A stretch of DNA of 64,000 nucleotides from Bradyrhizobium sp. Ash2021 (lineage in GTDB: Bacteria; Pseudomonadota; Alphaproteobacteria; Rhizobiales; Xanthobacteraceae), in NCBI RefSeq assembly GCF_031202265.1, contig NZ_CP100604.1, positions 7,608,501 through 7,672,500 of the forward strand, written 5' to 3'. A model generated the notes under the pieces. The model made no database searches. It saw only the letters and a list, made by a program, of their open reading frames with translations, and was not told the DNA's origin. Within the stretch, counting starts at the first letter, position 1. Every line of letters begins with the position of its first letter. The position numbers were made by a program, and so were the translations under genes. This document shows positions 17,840 through 25,607 of this stretch, piece after piece.

Positions 17840-18013
17840 TCAGGGAAATACGGACATCAATGCCAAGTCGCCCAGCGTGTTTCCGGGAGATAATGCGGCG
17901 GTATAGATCGCACCCAACATACACATTGCCAATCCGAAATAGCCGAAAATGAAGTGCAGATCTCTTCCACTGGAGCGAACTTCGTATGACTGTAGCGCTT
18001 CAAGGATTTTCAT
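17840..18013 (-). CDS. Very small predicted membrane protein
   Basis: Two ATGs are possible (18028, 18013). The second has AAAGG at a better distance and gives 57 residues: MKILEALQSYEVRSSGRDLH, then a hydrophobic helix (FIFGYFGLAMCMLGAIYTAA) and a short polar tail. No family recognised. It lies 44 bp downstream of the truncated AEC gene, in the same direction. Confidence 0.5.
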   Translation of the reverse strand: MKILEALQSYEVRSSGRDLHFIFGYFGLAMCMLGAIYTAALSPGNTLGDLALMSVFP

Positions 18014-18056
18014 TCGTTTCCCTTTCATTTTTGCGAGCCGTCATCGATTTCATCCG

Positions 18057-18734
18057 TCAAAGGTGGTGCAAGGCGTAGGACCACAGCGGCAGTGTGAGAA
18101 ACGAAAGTGATATGCCAACTCCGACCATCAACGAGACCAGTGGCGGGTTCAGGCCGTGCTGGGCCGCGACGATTGCACCGCCAATCATCGGGCCCATCCC
18201 AGCTTCAAACAGGGTCACTCGGGTGATTTCTTCGCCGGTGCCCAACAAGGTGAAGTAAATGGACGCGATCACAACAGGTGCAAGGAACAGCTTGAACCCC
18301 AGGCCTGTGGCAAGCGCGGTCTTAAGTCCGCTGGTTTGGTCAAACCTCAATTGGAAGCCGACTGAAACGAGAGCAAGCGGGGCAAGCGTGTCACCCAGGC
18401 GCTTGAGCGCGTCGGAAACCCAATCGGGAAACTCGAAGGGCAACAGAATGAATGCCGCGATTAGGGCAAGCAAAGGTGGGAATGTGAGGACCCGCTTGAA
18501 GACAACGGTTTTGGATTCCGTGCCCGCCGAATAAATGGCGGCGACCGTGATCCCCAATGTGCTGAGGACCAGGTAGCTACCCAGCTGATCTATCAGGATG
18601 CCGGTCGCCATATTGGAAGCGCCGAAAAAGGCCTCGATCATCGGCAGTCCGACAAAAGATGTATTCGCGAGCCCGCCGACCAGCATCAGCGCCCCGGTGG
18701 TTTCGCGCGAGAATTTCAAACGCGAGGAAAGCAT
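18057..18734 (-). pseudogene. AEC-family transporter, N-terminus lost
   Basis: The 225-residue frame matches the C-terminal two thirds of auxin-efflux-carrier/malate-permease proteins, which are usually about 310 residues. It has GGLANTSFVGLPMIEAFFG, the PLALVSVGFQLRF segment and a final GGAIVAAQHGLNPPLVSLMV helix pair. Homology stops near 18770, just before the IS1380 element, and no N-terminal half is found on the far side of that element. It was therefore cut by an event larger than a simple insertion. Probably non-functional. Confidence 0.65.
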
Positions 18735-18807
18735 CCAGAAAAAGCCGTTTTGCTGGCCGCGCGGCCGACATTGCGAATGATGGCGGGGTAGTCTGGCGGG
18801 CGAAACG

Positions 18808-20508
18808 GACCTAGCCCGGATATCTCACACCACCATTGATAAGGCACGGGTACGGCGTCAAGCGGTGCCTTGTCGCGGCCTCTGGATAGGTGGAGGGGCG
18901 GTTATGGCCAAGCGGCTCGCGGCAAGCGAGTCTGGGTTTGGTCGTGCGCGGCATGCGGGTAAATCTGGGCGCGCCGGTCCCGTTGTGGGCCAACCTCGGC
19001 GATCTCGGCGAGGCCCGCGGCTCAGCTCGTGTTGGCGGCAGCGATGAGAGCCTGACGTGCAGTGGCAAAGACGGCCTTGTAGGGACAGCCGGACGCCATG
19101 GCGAACTTGATGCGGCGAACGCTGATGGTGACGAGCGCGCCGATCTTGAACAGCTTGCGGCGAATGGTGCCGCAGCTGGCATCGGCCAGGTCGGTCGCCT
19201 GCAGAGCGATGCGACGTAGGCCCTCGATCAGCACGTAGGCCATCGAGGCGCAGTAAAGCCGCAACTGGTTGGCCTTCATGGTGGCGGTGGAGGTGCGATC
19301 GGCGAACAGGTCCATCTGGCATTCTTTGATGCGGTTCTCCATCTCGCCGCGGGCGCAGTAGACTGCTTCGTAGAGATGCCGGCCCTCGCCATCGGCGCCG
19401 GTCAGCGAGGTGACGATGAAGCGCGGATTGGCCTCGCCTTTCGTCCACTCCGCCTTGACGATGACCCGCCGCTTGCGGCTCCAGCTCTTGCGGGTCGACC
19501 AGATCAGCTCCTTGAAGCGGCGCGCCGGCTCCCCGCTCGCCTGGCTCTCGTCGCGGGCCTCGGCCAATTCGGCCTCGATCGTGCGCGCAAGACGGACGTT
19601 CCTGGCAAGCCCGAAGATGAAGTCGACCCCATTGGCCTCACACCAGCTCATCAGCGTGTCGCGCGCAAAGCCCGAGTCGGCGCGCAGAATGATGCGCGTG
19701 TGCGGCCAGCGCGCGCGGATCTGCGCCACGATCCGGGCGATCTCCTCGACCGAACCGGCCGCGGCATCGATGTTGGCGGGCCGCAGCTTCGCCGCCAGCA
19801 AGTGACGGCCGCAGAAGATGTACAGCGGCAGATAGCAGTAGCAGTCGTAGTAGCCGTGGAAGAACCGCCCCTCCTGGTGCCCATGCAGCGGATCGTCGGT
19901 CGCGTCGAGATCGAGGACGATCTCCTGGGGCGCCGTCTTGTGCGCCTCCAGGAACAGCGTGACAAACAAGGCTTCAATCGCCGACGGATCGTGCGCGATC
20001 TTGTGGTAACGCGTCGCCACATCCCGGCTCAGCTCCAGTCGGTTCAGCGTCGATTTGCCGGCCACCGGTGCGCAGTCCCCCCGCCGGGCCGCCAGCTTGC
20101 CCGCCAGCACCGCCATCACCGGATCGTGCCGCAGCTCGTCGTGGTCGTTGATGTCCTCGTAACCGAGCGCAATCCCGAAGACCCGCTGCCCGACCAGCGT
20201 CGGTACAAGATGTTCGACGAGCCGGGGGTGCCGCCGATCGATGAAGCATTCGGCAAACCGACCAACCAGCCCGATCGCCCGATCGGTTGCGCCCAACAGC
20301 AGCGCCCCGGCGTCCGACGTGATCGCTCCACCATCAAAACCCGCTATCACCGGACGGCTTGCTACGGGTGCAAACTCGAACAGTTCTGCGCTACACTCTG
20401 TCGGCATCGGGGCGCTCCTCGAATCATCGGAAAGTGGTTGCGGCACAACAACTTTCGCTGATTCGGCGCTCCGTTGCGCTCAACTGTGTGAGATATCCGG
20501 GCTAGGTC
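18808..20508. mobile_element. Complete IS1380-family insertion sequence
   Basis: Perfect 23-bp inverted repeats bound the element (18808-18830 and 20486-20508; each begins GACCTAGCCCGGATAT when read inwards). The single transposase gene occupies almost the whole length. I cannot see a clear target-site duplication in the immediate flanks (aaacg on the left, agaac on the right). Confidence 0.85.
19022..20407 (-). CDS. IS1380-family transposase
   Basis: I choose the ATG at 20407 because GAGGAG lies 8 nt upstream. A GTG at 20446 would add 13 residues. The 461-residue protein has the family's DDE features: DGGAITSDAGALLLGATDRA near the N-terminus, VLDLDATDDPLHGHQEGRFF with the first catalytic Asp, ILRADSGFARDTLMSWCEAN with the second, and the Y-x2-R-x3-E-x6-K-like block AVYCARGEMENRIKECQMD. 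It appears intact, so the element may still be active. Confidence 0.9.
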   Translation of the reverse strand: MPTECSAELFEFAPVASRPVIAGFDGGAITSDAGALLLGATDRAIGLVGRFAECFIDRRHPRLVEHLVPTLVGQRVFGIALGYEDINDHDELRHDPVMAVLAGKLAARRGDCAPVAGKSTLNRLELSRDVATRYHKIAHDPSAIEALFVTLFLEAHKTAPQEIVLDLDATDDPLHGHQEGRFFHGYYDCYCYLPLYIFCGRHLLAAKLRPANIDAAAGSVEEIARIVAQIRARWPHTRIILRADSGFARDTLMSWCEANGVDFIFGLARNVRLARTIEAELAEARDESQASGEPARRFKELIWSTRKSWSRKRRVIVKAEWTKGEANPRFIVTSLTGADGEGRHLYEAVYCARGEMENRIKECQMDLFADRTSTATMKANQLRLYCASMAYVLIEGLRRIALQATDLADASCGTIRRKLFKIGALVTISVRRIKFAMASGCPYKAVFATARQALIAAANTS

Positions 20509-20576
20509 AGAACGTAGCTGCACCGGTCCCGTCGCCCATAGGGCGCGTTAGCGATAGAGACAGGTCGCCTCAGGAA

Positions 20577-21734
20577 TTAATGAACAGGCTGCTGTGGGGC
20601 CCGGATTTGGGGCGTCGAGTTCTGCAACAGGCGCAGGAGGTCGGACTGCCGGGGCGTGTCGGTCTTGGAGAACATGTGCTGCAGATGAGTGCGCACGGTC
20701 GGCTCGCTGATGCCGAGCATGTCGGCCGCCTCCTTGGCGCCGAGCCCCTGGGCAAGCGCTAGGAGCACGCGAAGTTCGCCGCCGGTCAGCCTGTAAAGCC
20801 TAGCAAAGGCCTCGCCCGGCATGAGGGGCGCCTGAGCAGGATCCTTCGTGAACACAGCGACCGATGCTGCAAACGGCGCGATAATGCCGCTGCGCTGACC
20901 ACGATCCACCGGAAGCAGGGTTGCAATGTAGCCGGCGCCGTCGACATCCGGGATTGCCAGGGAATGTTCGCTCATATCCATGTCGATGTCGTCGCGCGAC
21001 GCCTCGTCAATGGCTTTCGATAGGGCCGCGCGCGCGGTGGGATCGGTGGGAGAAATCCGGTTGTTTACGATGCGAATGGAATTGCCGGTCCTGGTCTGGC
21101 GCTCAGCAGCGTCGTTCATATAGACAACGCGGCCATCGCGTGCCGTGAGGAAAACACCCGCGACAAGTACATCAAGCGTCTTTTCCAGCATCTCCGACCT
21201 CAGCGCCCTGATATCGAGCGCATCCGAGATGGTGAGTGCGCGGCAGACGTGCGGGGACAGGAGCTTGAACAGGCCGATATCTAGCTGTTGGTAATGCGGG
21301 GCCTTCTCGCTCCGGGAGGCGTGCATGGAAGCCATGCGGCCGCCGGTCCGCAACGCAGGAAACCAGATTATATCCAGTAGTCCGAACGGCTTTAGCACTT
21401 CTCTATAGAACCGGCTTTCAAGCAATTCGTGGGGTTCCATGGAGAGGGCGCTGACGTGGCCAATATTGGAGACGATGTCCGCTGCTGCCATTGGTGTTTG
21501 TGCATAGTTCTTTCCCAGCTTTTCCAGGAATTCCGGCTGGTATCCGAACACGAACAACTGGTCATTTTGCACGTGTCGCATATCGTGAACGCAGATGCCG
21601 CCCGCTGTGCTTTCACACAGATCGGCAATCTTCCGGCAAGTGTCCGGCCACTGATGCGGATCGAGCGCGCAATCATAAATCGCGCCGATCGTGTCAGATA
21701 ACGCCTGGGCGGAGACTCCATCCAAACCGATCAC
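20577..21734 (-). CDS. LuxR-family transcriptional regulator
   Basis: The 385-residue protein ends with a LuxR/GerE helix-turn-helix: LTGGELRVLLALAQGLGAKE followed by AADMLGISEPTVRTHLQHMF. The 300 N-terminal residues form a PAS/GAF-like sensory region (segment VFLTARDGRVVYMNDAAERQ is PAS-like). No receiver domain or Asp phosphorylation site is present, so the input is a ligand or a partner rather than a kinase. It starts 450 bp from the hemerythrin gene, transcribed away from it. Target genes are unknown. Confidence 0.75.
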   Translation of the reverse strand: MIGLDGVSAQALSDTIGAIYDCALDPHQWPDTCRKIADLCESTAGGICVHDMRHVQNDQLFVFGYQPEFLEKLGKNYAQTPMAAADIVSNIGHVSALSMEPHELLESRFYREVLKPFGLLDIIWFPALRTGGRMASMHASRSEKAPHYQQLDIGLFKLLSPHVCRALTISDALDIRALRSEMLEKTLDVLVAGVFLTARDGRVVYMNDAAERQTRTGNSIRIVNNRISPTDPTARAALSKAIDEASRDDIDMDMSEHSLAIPDVDGAGYIATLLPVDRGQRSGIIAPFAASVAVFTKDPAQAPLMPGEAFARLYRLTGGELRVLLALAQGLGAKEAADMLGISEPTVRTHLQHMFSKTDTPRQSDLLRLLQNSTPQIRAPQQPVH

Positions 21735-22113
21735 GTCGAGCCCTCACTGTCCGTGGAGCGGCATATCTGCCGGTTGATCTCAAAGAAAAGCTCAATGCGA
21801 GTACAGGTAGTTCCCTCAATGAAACTATCGTTTCAGGAAGGGGAGCCCCGGTCAATCGCTGTCTTGGCGTTCTCGGATTAAATTAGCTCGTTCACCTTCA
21901 TCCATCCGCGGATTGTTGATCGGCCCATGTCCGCCAAGGGTCAATCCCGTCGTTTTTGTTCTGTCCGCGTTACGACCGCTTTTCCCCCGATAGCGACCGG
22001 GCAGCGGACATCGCCGGACGTCTCAAATGGGCCATGAGCAGACGTTGCGAGGCGCGTGTTGGCTTCGGGTTCATTAGCCGCGATGGTCCGCCAAACTGCG
22101 CTTTCCCACTTTG
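21735..22113. other. Intergenic region holding the dispersed repeat
   Basis: The stretch carries divergent promoters for the LuxR gene and the hemerythrin gene. Copy F of the dispersed repeat fills 21938-22030. Nothing else is recognisable. Confidence 0.4.
21938..22030. repeat. Dispersed degenerate repeat, copy F
   Basis: It contains agggtcaatcccgtcg, tttcccccgatagcgaccgg, cagcggacatcgccgg and acgtctcaaatggg. The blocks match copies A and E in order and spacing. Confidence 0.55.
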
Positions 22114-22127
22114 TTGATCTATCGCAA
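22114..22127. promoter_or_regulatory. Degenerate FixK/NnrR-type box before the hemerythrin gene
   Basis: TTGATCTATCGCAA has an intact left half-site and a CGCAA right half, keeping the TTG-N8-CAA core. It lies 60 bp upstream of the hemerythrin start codon, a suitable distance for activation. Confidence 0.45.
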
Positions 22128-22186
22128 TGTCCTACAGCGCGACATCGGCAATTATCATAGAAAATATCATCTTTGAGGAGGGCACA

Positions 22187-22759
22187 ATGGTCATTGAAAT
22201 CTTGTGCCAGGAACATCGCAACATTGAAAAGTTGCTCCTCGTTCTCGAGCGCGAGCTGAGCGTCTTCGCTCGCGGAGACCGCCCTGACTACGAGGTAGTC
22301 CATGCGGTTATCGCTTATTTCCAAGTCTATCCCGATGCCTACCACCATCCGACGGAGGACATGGTATTCGAGAAGCTGAAGGTACGCGATCCCGCCGCGG
22401 CCGCGAAGGTCGGCGATCTCGCGGCCGATCACCGGAGGGGCGCCGAAGGTTTGCGCCGGGTCGCGCGGGCGGTCGAGAGCGTACTAGCTGACCAGGAACT
22501 CCTGCGGCAAAACATCAACGACATCATTCGCGACTTCATCGAGCAGGAACGGCGCCATATCGCCATGGAAGAGCGTGATTTCTTTCCGGCCGCGGTCAAG
22601 GCTCTGCAAGCTCGGGACTGGGCGGAGATCGCTTCGAGACTGACTGATCAGAGGAACCCGCTTTTCAGTGAGGTCGTCGAAGAGAGGTTCGAGGTCGTGC
22701 GAAGGCATATCTTGCAGCTGGAGCAGGAGGCTGAGGCGGAACGATCGGCGTATTGCTGA
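22187..22759 (+). CDS. Hemerythrin-domain protein
   Basis: The ATG at 22187 has GAGGAGG upstream, giving 190 residues. The hemerythrin ligand pattern is visible: EHRNIEKLL, YHHPTEDMVFEKL, DHRRGAEGLRR and ERRHIAMEERDFFPAA. Such four-helix proteins bind a non-haem di-iron centre that takes up O2 or responds to NO. The gene lies next to a DUF6455 gene 53 bp downstream and behind a FixK-like box, so a role under low oxygen or nitrosative stress is likely. A C-terminal duplicate fragment survives at 12.4 kb. Confidence 0.85.
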   Translation: MVIEILCQEHRNIEKLLLVLERELSVFARGDRPDYEVVHAVIAYFQVYPDAYHHPTEDMVFEKLKVRDPAAAAKVGDLAADHRRGAEGLRRVARAVESVLADQELLRQNINDIIRDFIEQERRHIAMEERDFFPAAVKALQARDWAEIASRLTDQRNPLFSEVVEERFEVVRRHILQLEQEAEAERSAYC

Positions 22760-22812
22760 CGCAGCGGCGGCGCAGCTGGCCAGAATTTGTATTTCAGACG
22801 ATGGAGGGTGCG

Positions 22813-23229
22813 ATGACGACAACCCAGCGTGAACCTTATCCTTTTGTCACGAAAGTGATCGACCTGTTTGGCGACTGGCTCAAGCAGCGTCGGGAGTTGA
22901 ACGAGCTGATGGGGTACGCAGCCGATCCGGGTGAGCTGGAGCGGGTGGCGCGCGATCTCAATGTAACGCCCGCCGATCTCGAGATGCTGGTGCGGCAGGG
23001 GTCGGACGGCGCGAACGAGTTGCCGTACACGCTCACGGCGCTGGGCATCGACGAAGCGGCCGTATGGCGGGCGGAGCCGGCCTTATTGCGCGACATGGAG
23101 CGCGTCTGTTCGTTCTGCACGCACAAGCGTCGGTGCCATCAGGAGCTCGCGGCCGGGACTGCTGCGACAAACTATGTGGAGTATTGCGGGAACGCGGATA
23201 CAATCGACATGGTGAGGTTCAAGAGCTGA
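22813..23229 (+). CDS. DUF6455-family protein with a four-Cys C-terminus
   Basis: The start at 22813 is preceded by GGAGG; an ATG at 22801 lacks one. In the 138-residue product the N-terminal part is helical (LNELMGYAADPGELERVARD, LNVTPADLEMLV). The C-terminal part holds CSFCTHKRRCHQELAAGTAA followed by a fourth Cys in VEYCGN. Four Cys in this spacing could bind a metal or an Fe-S cluster. The family is common near denitrification genes, but its function is not established. It forms a likely operon with the hemerythrin gene. Confidence 0.7.
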   Translation: MTTTQREPYPFVTKVIDLFGDWLKQRRELNELMGYAADPGELERVARDLNVTPADLEMLVRQGSDGANELPYTLTALGIDEAAVWRAEPALLRDMERVCSFCTHKRRCHQELAAGTAATNYVEYCGNADTIDMVRFKS

Positions 23230-23440
23230 AGATCACGAGCTGATCAAGACCGGCCGAGAACCGCATCATGGAATCTGTCCAGCGCTTCTGATCCGCGGCA
23301 GCGGCCATGCCGAGGATCGAGAGTCTATCCCAATGATGACGCTTTCGAGCGCAATGAACCGGGCGTGCCGCGCGATCTTGACGGCGGGCACGAGCGGGCG
23401 AGATCACCAGAACTTTGGAGCGAGGTGTTACGGCGACGGC

Positions 23441-24097
23441 TTACTTGACAAAGCTGAGGTAAGAAGCCAGCGCCTCAATTTCGTTCGGGCCCAATTGTCG
23501 CGCAACCAGCGGCATCGGAGAGGCCGGACCTGAATGGTATCCTTGGCCCCACTGCTCGAGCCGCGCCTTCAGGTAGAAATAAGCAAGCCCCCCAAGGCGA
23601 GGAATTTCCCGCACGCCTTCGGCGTTCGGGCCATGACAGGCATAGCAGGATGCAATGTTGGCCTCCGGAATTCCCTCCATATAAATCGTTCTGCCCGTGG
23701 CCACGAGATTCTTGTCGCCGTCATTGGCGGGTTTGGGCGCGATCGTCGCAAAGTAGGCCGCGAGCTCGCGGGCGGCGCGAGCATCAAGCGCGGCCACCGC
23801 GCCCCACATGTATTGCTTCGAAAAAGGATTGTCACGCGTGTGCTCGCGGAAGCTTCTGATCTGGCTTTCGGTATAGGCCGGACGCTGACCGGCCAACCTC
23901 GGGGCGACCATGTAACCCTGTGCCGATGTTCCGTGGCACCAGGTGCAGTTGCGGACGCTGCTGTCGCCATCCCAGGCCATCGCGGGAGCGATTGAGGCGA
24001 CCATCGCCAGGACCGCGGCTTTCAATCCGGTGCGCTTCATGACCTCAAAGCTCAATTCAATTGGCCGACGCAGCATATGCGGGATCCAAACGCTCAT
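23441..24097 (-). CDS. Dihaem cytochrome c (c4-like)
   Basis: The 218-residue product carries two haem motifs, CTWCH and CYACH, each in a class I cytochrome c domain with a downstream Met-rich segment. The ATG at 24097 overlaps the stop of the upstream cytochrome gene (ATGA), indicating translational coupling. An internal ATG at 24040 would give a tidier signal peptide (KRTGLKAAVLAMVASIAPAM). Predicted periplasmic electron carrier acting with the two related cytochromes nearby. Confidence 0.8.
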   Translation of the reverse strand: MSVWIPHMLRRPIELSFEVMKRTGLKAAVLAMVASIAPAMAWDGDSSVRNCTWCHGTSAQGYMVAPRLAGQRPAYTESQIRSFREHTRDNPFSKQYMWGAVAALDARAARELAAYFATIAPKPANDGDKNLVATGRTIYMEGIPEANIASCYACHGPNAEGVREIPRLGGLAYFYLKARLEQWGQGYHSGPASPMPLVARQLGPNEIEALASYLSFVK

Positions 24098-24768
24098 TGC
24101 AGATAGCTGACATAGGCCGCGACGGCTTCAATTTGTGATCGCGTCAGATTATGTGCTGTCGGCGCCATGATCGCGGAGGTGTCGACTGCCGATCCTTGGC
24201 CTCGCACCTTCGTCCAACCAGTGAGCTGTCCAACGGAGTACTCATAGAGCTGGCCCGCCAGCCGCGGAATTTCGTTCTGGCCCCTGCCTTCGGAGCCATG
24301 ACAGGCCGCGCAGGCCGGCACATTGGCATCGGGAAGCCCGTCCTCGAAGATCCTCTTGCCCAACGCCAATGAACCCCTTGGCGCGCCTCCGATCGGCTTG
24401 GGATCGAGATTCCTGAAATGTGTCGCCAAGGCCGAGACCATTGAGGGGCTCAGCACGTGGGCGACGTTGGCCATGATGGGGTTCGTGCGCCGGCGCTCGA
24501 TGAAAGCCCGCAACTGATTCTCCATATATTGCGGTTGCTGTCCTGCCAGTCGCGGCATTGGAAAATATCCACGATACCCCTGCGCTGACAACCCGTGGCA
24601 GGTTTTGCAATATTCCAGTTTCGCCTCCAGGCCGCCCTGCCTCGCGACGATCACTCTGTCCTCCGCGCGACCCACGACTGAAAAACCGACAGCCAGCAGC
24701 ACTGCGGGCCACACGAACCGCAAGCCGGTGACCCCTAAGATACGGCGCTTGCGCCTGTCAGGTGACAT
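24094..24768 (-). CDS. Dihaem cytochrome c (c4-like)
   Basis: 224 residues with signal-anchor-like N-terminus (RFVWPAVLLAVGFSVVGRAE) and two haem motifs, CKTCH and CAACH. It is closely similar to the product at 27501 (shared PMPRLAGQQP, IE.RRTNP.M.NVAHVL.PSM and ETS-like tail). These read as paralogues placed divergently around the outer-membrane genes. Its stop codon overlaps the start of the next cytochrome. Confidence 0.85.
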   Translation of the reverse strand: MSPDRRKRRILGVTGLRFVWPAVLLAVGFSVVGRAEDRVIVARQGGLEAKLEYCKTCHGLSAQGYRGYFPMPRLAGQQPQYMENQLRAFIERRRTNPIMANVAHVLSPSMVSALATHFRNLDPKPIGGAPRGSLALGKRIFEDGLPDANVPACAACHGSEGRGQNEIPRLAGQLYEYSVGQLTGWTKVRGQGSAVDTSAIMAPTAHNLTRSQIEAVAAYVSYLQ

Positions 24769-24803
24769 CCGCGCTGTCCTCCTCCCCTAGCATAGTTCGA
24801 CCG

Positions 24804-25577
24804 TCACCAGCCGGCTGCCCAGACGTGAAAGTTGAGCCCGACTTTCACGACCTGGATGTTTTGCTTGACGTCGACCAGGCCCGAGAAAACGTTGACCGGA
24901 TCGGACATCAAGACGTTGCCATGTCCGAATTGATAGTAGTCGTATTCGACGAAGGCGGACCAATGATGCGTGAAAGCCCAGTCCACGCCGCCACCGACGG
25001 TCCACCCCACGCGATTGTCCAACCCCTCAAAGGCAAACGGGGTACCGCCGAATGAACCGGTGACATCGTATTTATCTCCGGCGAGCGCGACGCCCCCCTT
25101 GGCGTACAGCAACACATTGTCGATGGCGTAGCCCAGGCGAACAGTCAGGCTCGGCAGAAAGTCGGTATTGGCCTTCACCAGGGCCGTGTCGGGGGGGCTG
25201 AGCGGCAGCCCGACGGTTCTCGTGTTCCTCATGGTCGAACCGGACGCGGCACCCTCGATGCCGACGACCCAGGAGGGAGCGAACTGGTAGTCGCAGCCGA
25301 TCTGCCCGCCAATCACCACACCGGTCGGCGATGGACTGACCGTTGTGACGTCCACAGTAGAGCCAGCGCCCAGAAACGAATCCTGCACCAGCTGCACCGG
25401 ATCGGTAATGTCCTTGCGTCCAAAACCGCCGCCGACGTGGCCGCCAACGTAGCAACCCGTCCAGCTGAAGCGCGCTGCGAACGGCGTCTCCGCCTTGAGC
25501 GGCATGTCGGCGGCGAGCACGGGTCCCGCGACGGCCATTGCAAGCGCTGCGGCATTTGCCAAAAGCAGTTTTCTCAT
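24804..25577 (-). CDS. Outer-membrane beta-barrel protein (Omp25/Omp31-like)
   Basis: The 257-residue product has a signal peptide (MRKLLLANAAALAMAVAGPV) and the RFSWTGCYVGGHVGGGFG motif characteristic of rhizobial and Brucella Omp25/Omp31-type porin-like proteins. Alternating hydrophobic strands follow, such as VGWTVGGGVDWAFTHHWSAF. It lies between the cytochrome pair and the cytochrome-barrel gene, all on the minus strand, and probably shares their transcript. Confidence 0.8.
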   Translation of the reverse strand: MRKLLLANAAALAMAVAGPVLAADMPLKAETPFAARFSWTGCYVGGHVGGGFGRKDITDPVQLVQDSFLGAGSTVDVTTVSPSPTGVVIGGQIGCDYQFAPSWVVGIEGAASGSTMRNTRTVGLPLSPPDTALVKANTDFLPSLTVRLGYAIDNVLLYAKGGVALAGDKYDVTGSFGGTPFAFEGLDNRVGWTVGGGVDWAFTHHWSAFVEYDYYQFGHGNVLMSDPVNVFSGLVDVKQNIQVVKVGLNFHVWAAGW

Positions 25578-25607
25578 CTGACGATCTCCGTCTGCGGGCG
25601 CGCCCGC

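Noticed and set aside
17900..18734. AEC transporter interrupted by the IS1380 element with its other half on the far side
   Set aside because: No N-terminal AEC sequence is present beyond 20508, so it is not a simple insertion.
19376..20461. Long open frame (361 codons) on the plus strand inside the IS1380 element
   Set aside because: It is antisense to the intact transposase and its translation is Arg/Gly-rich without any motif.
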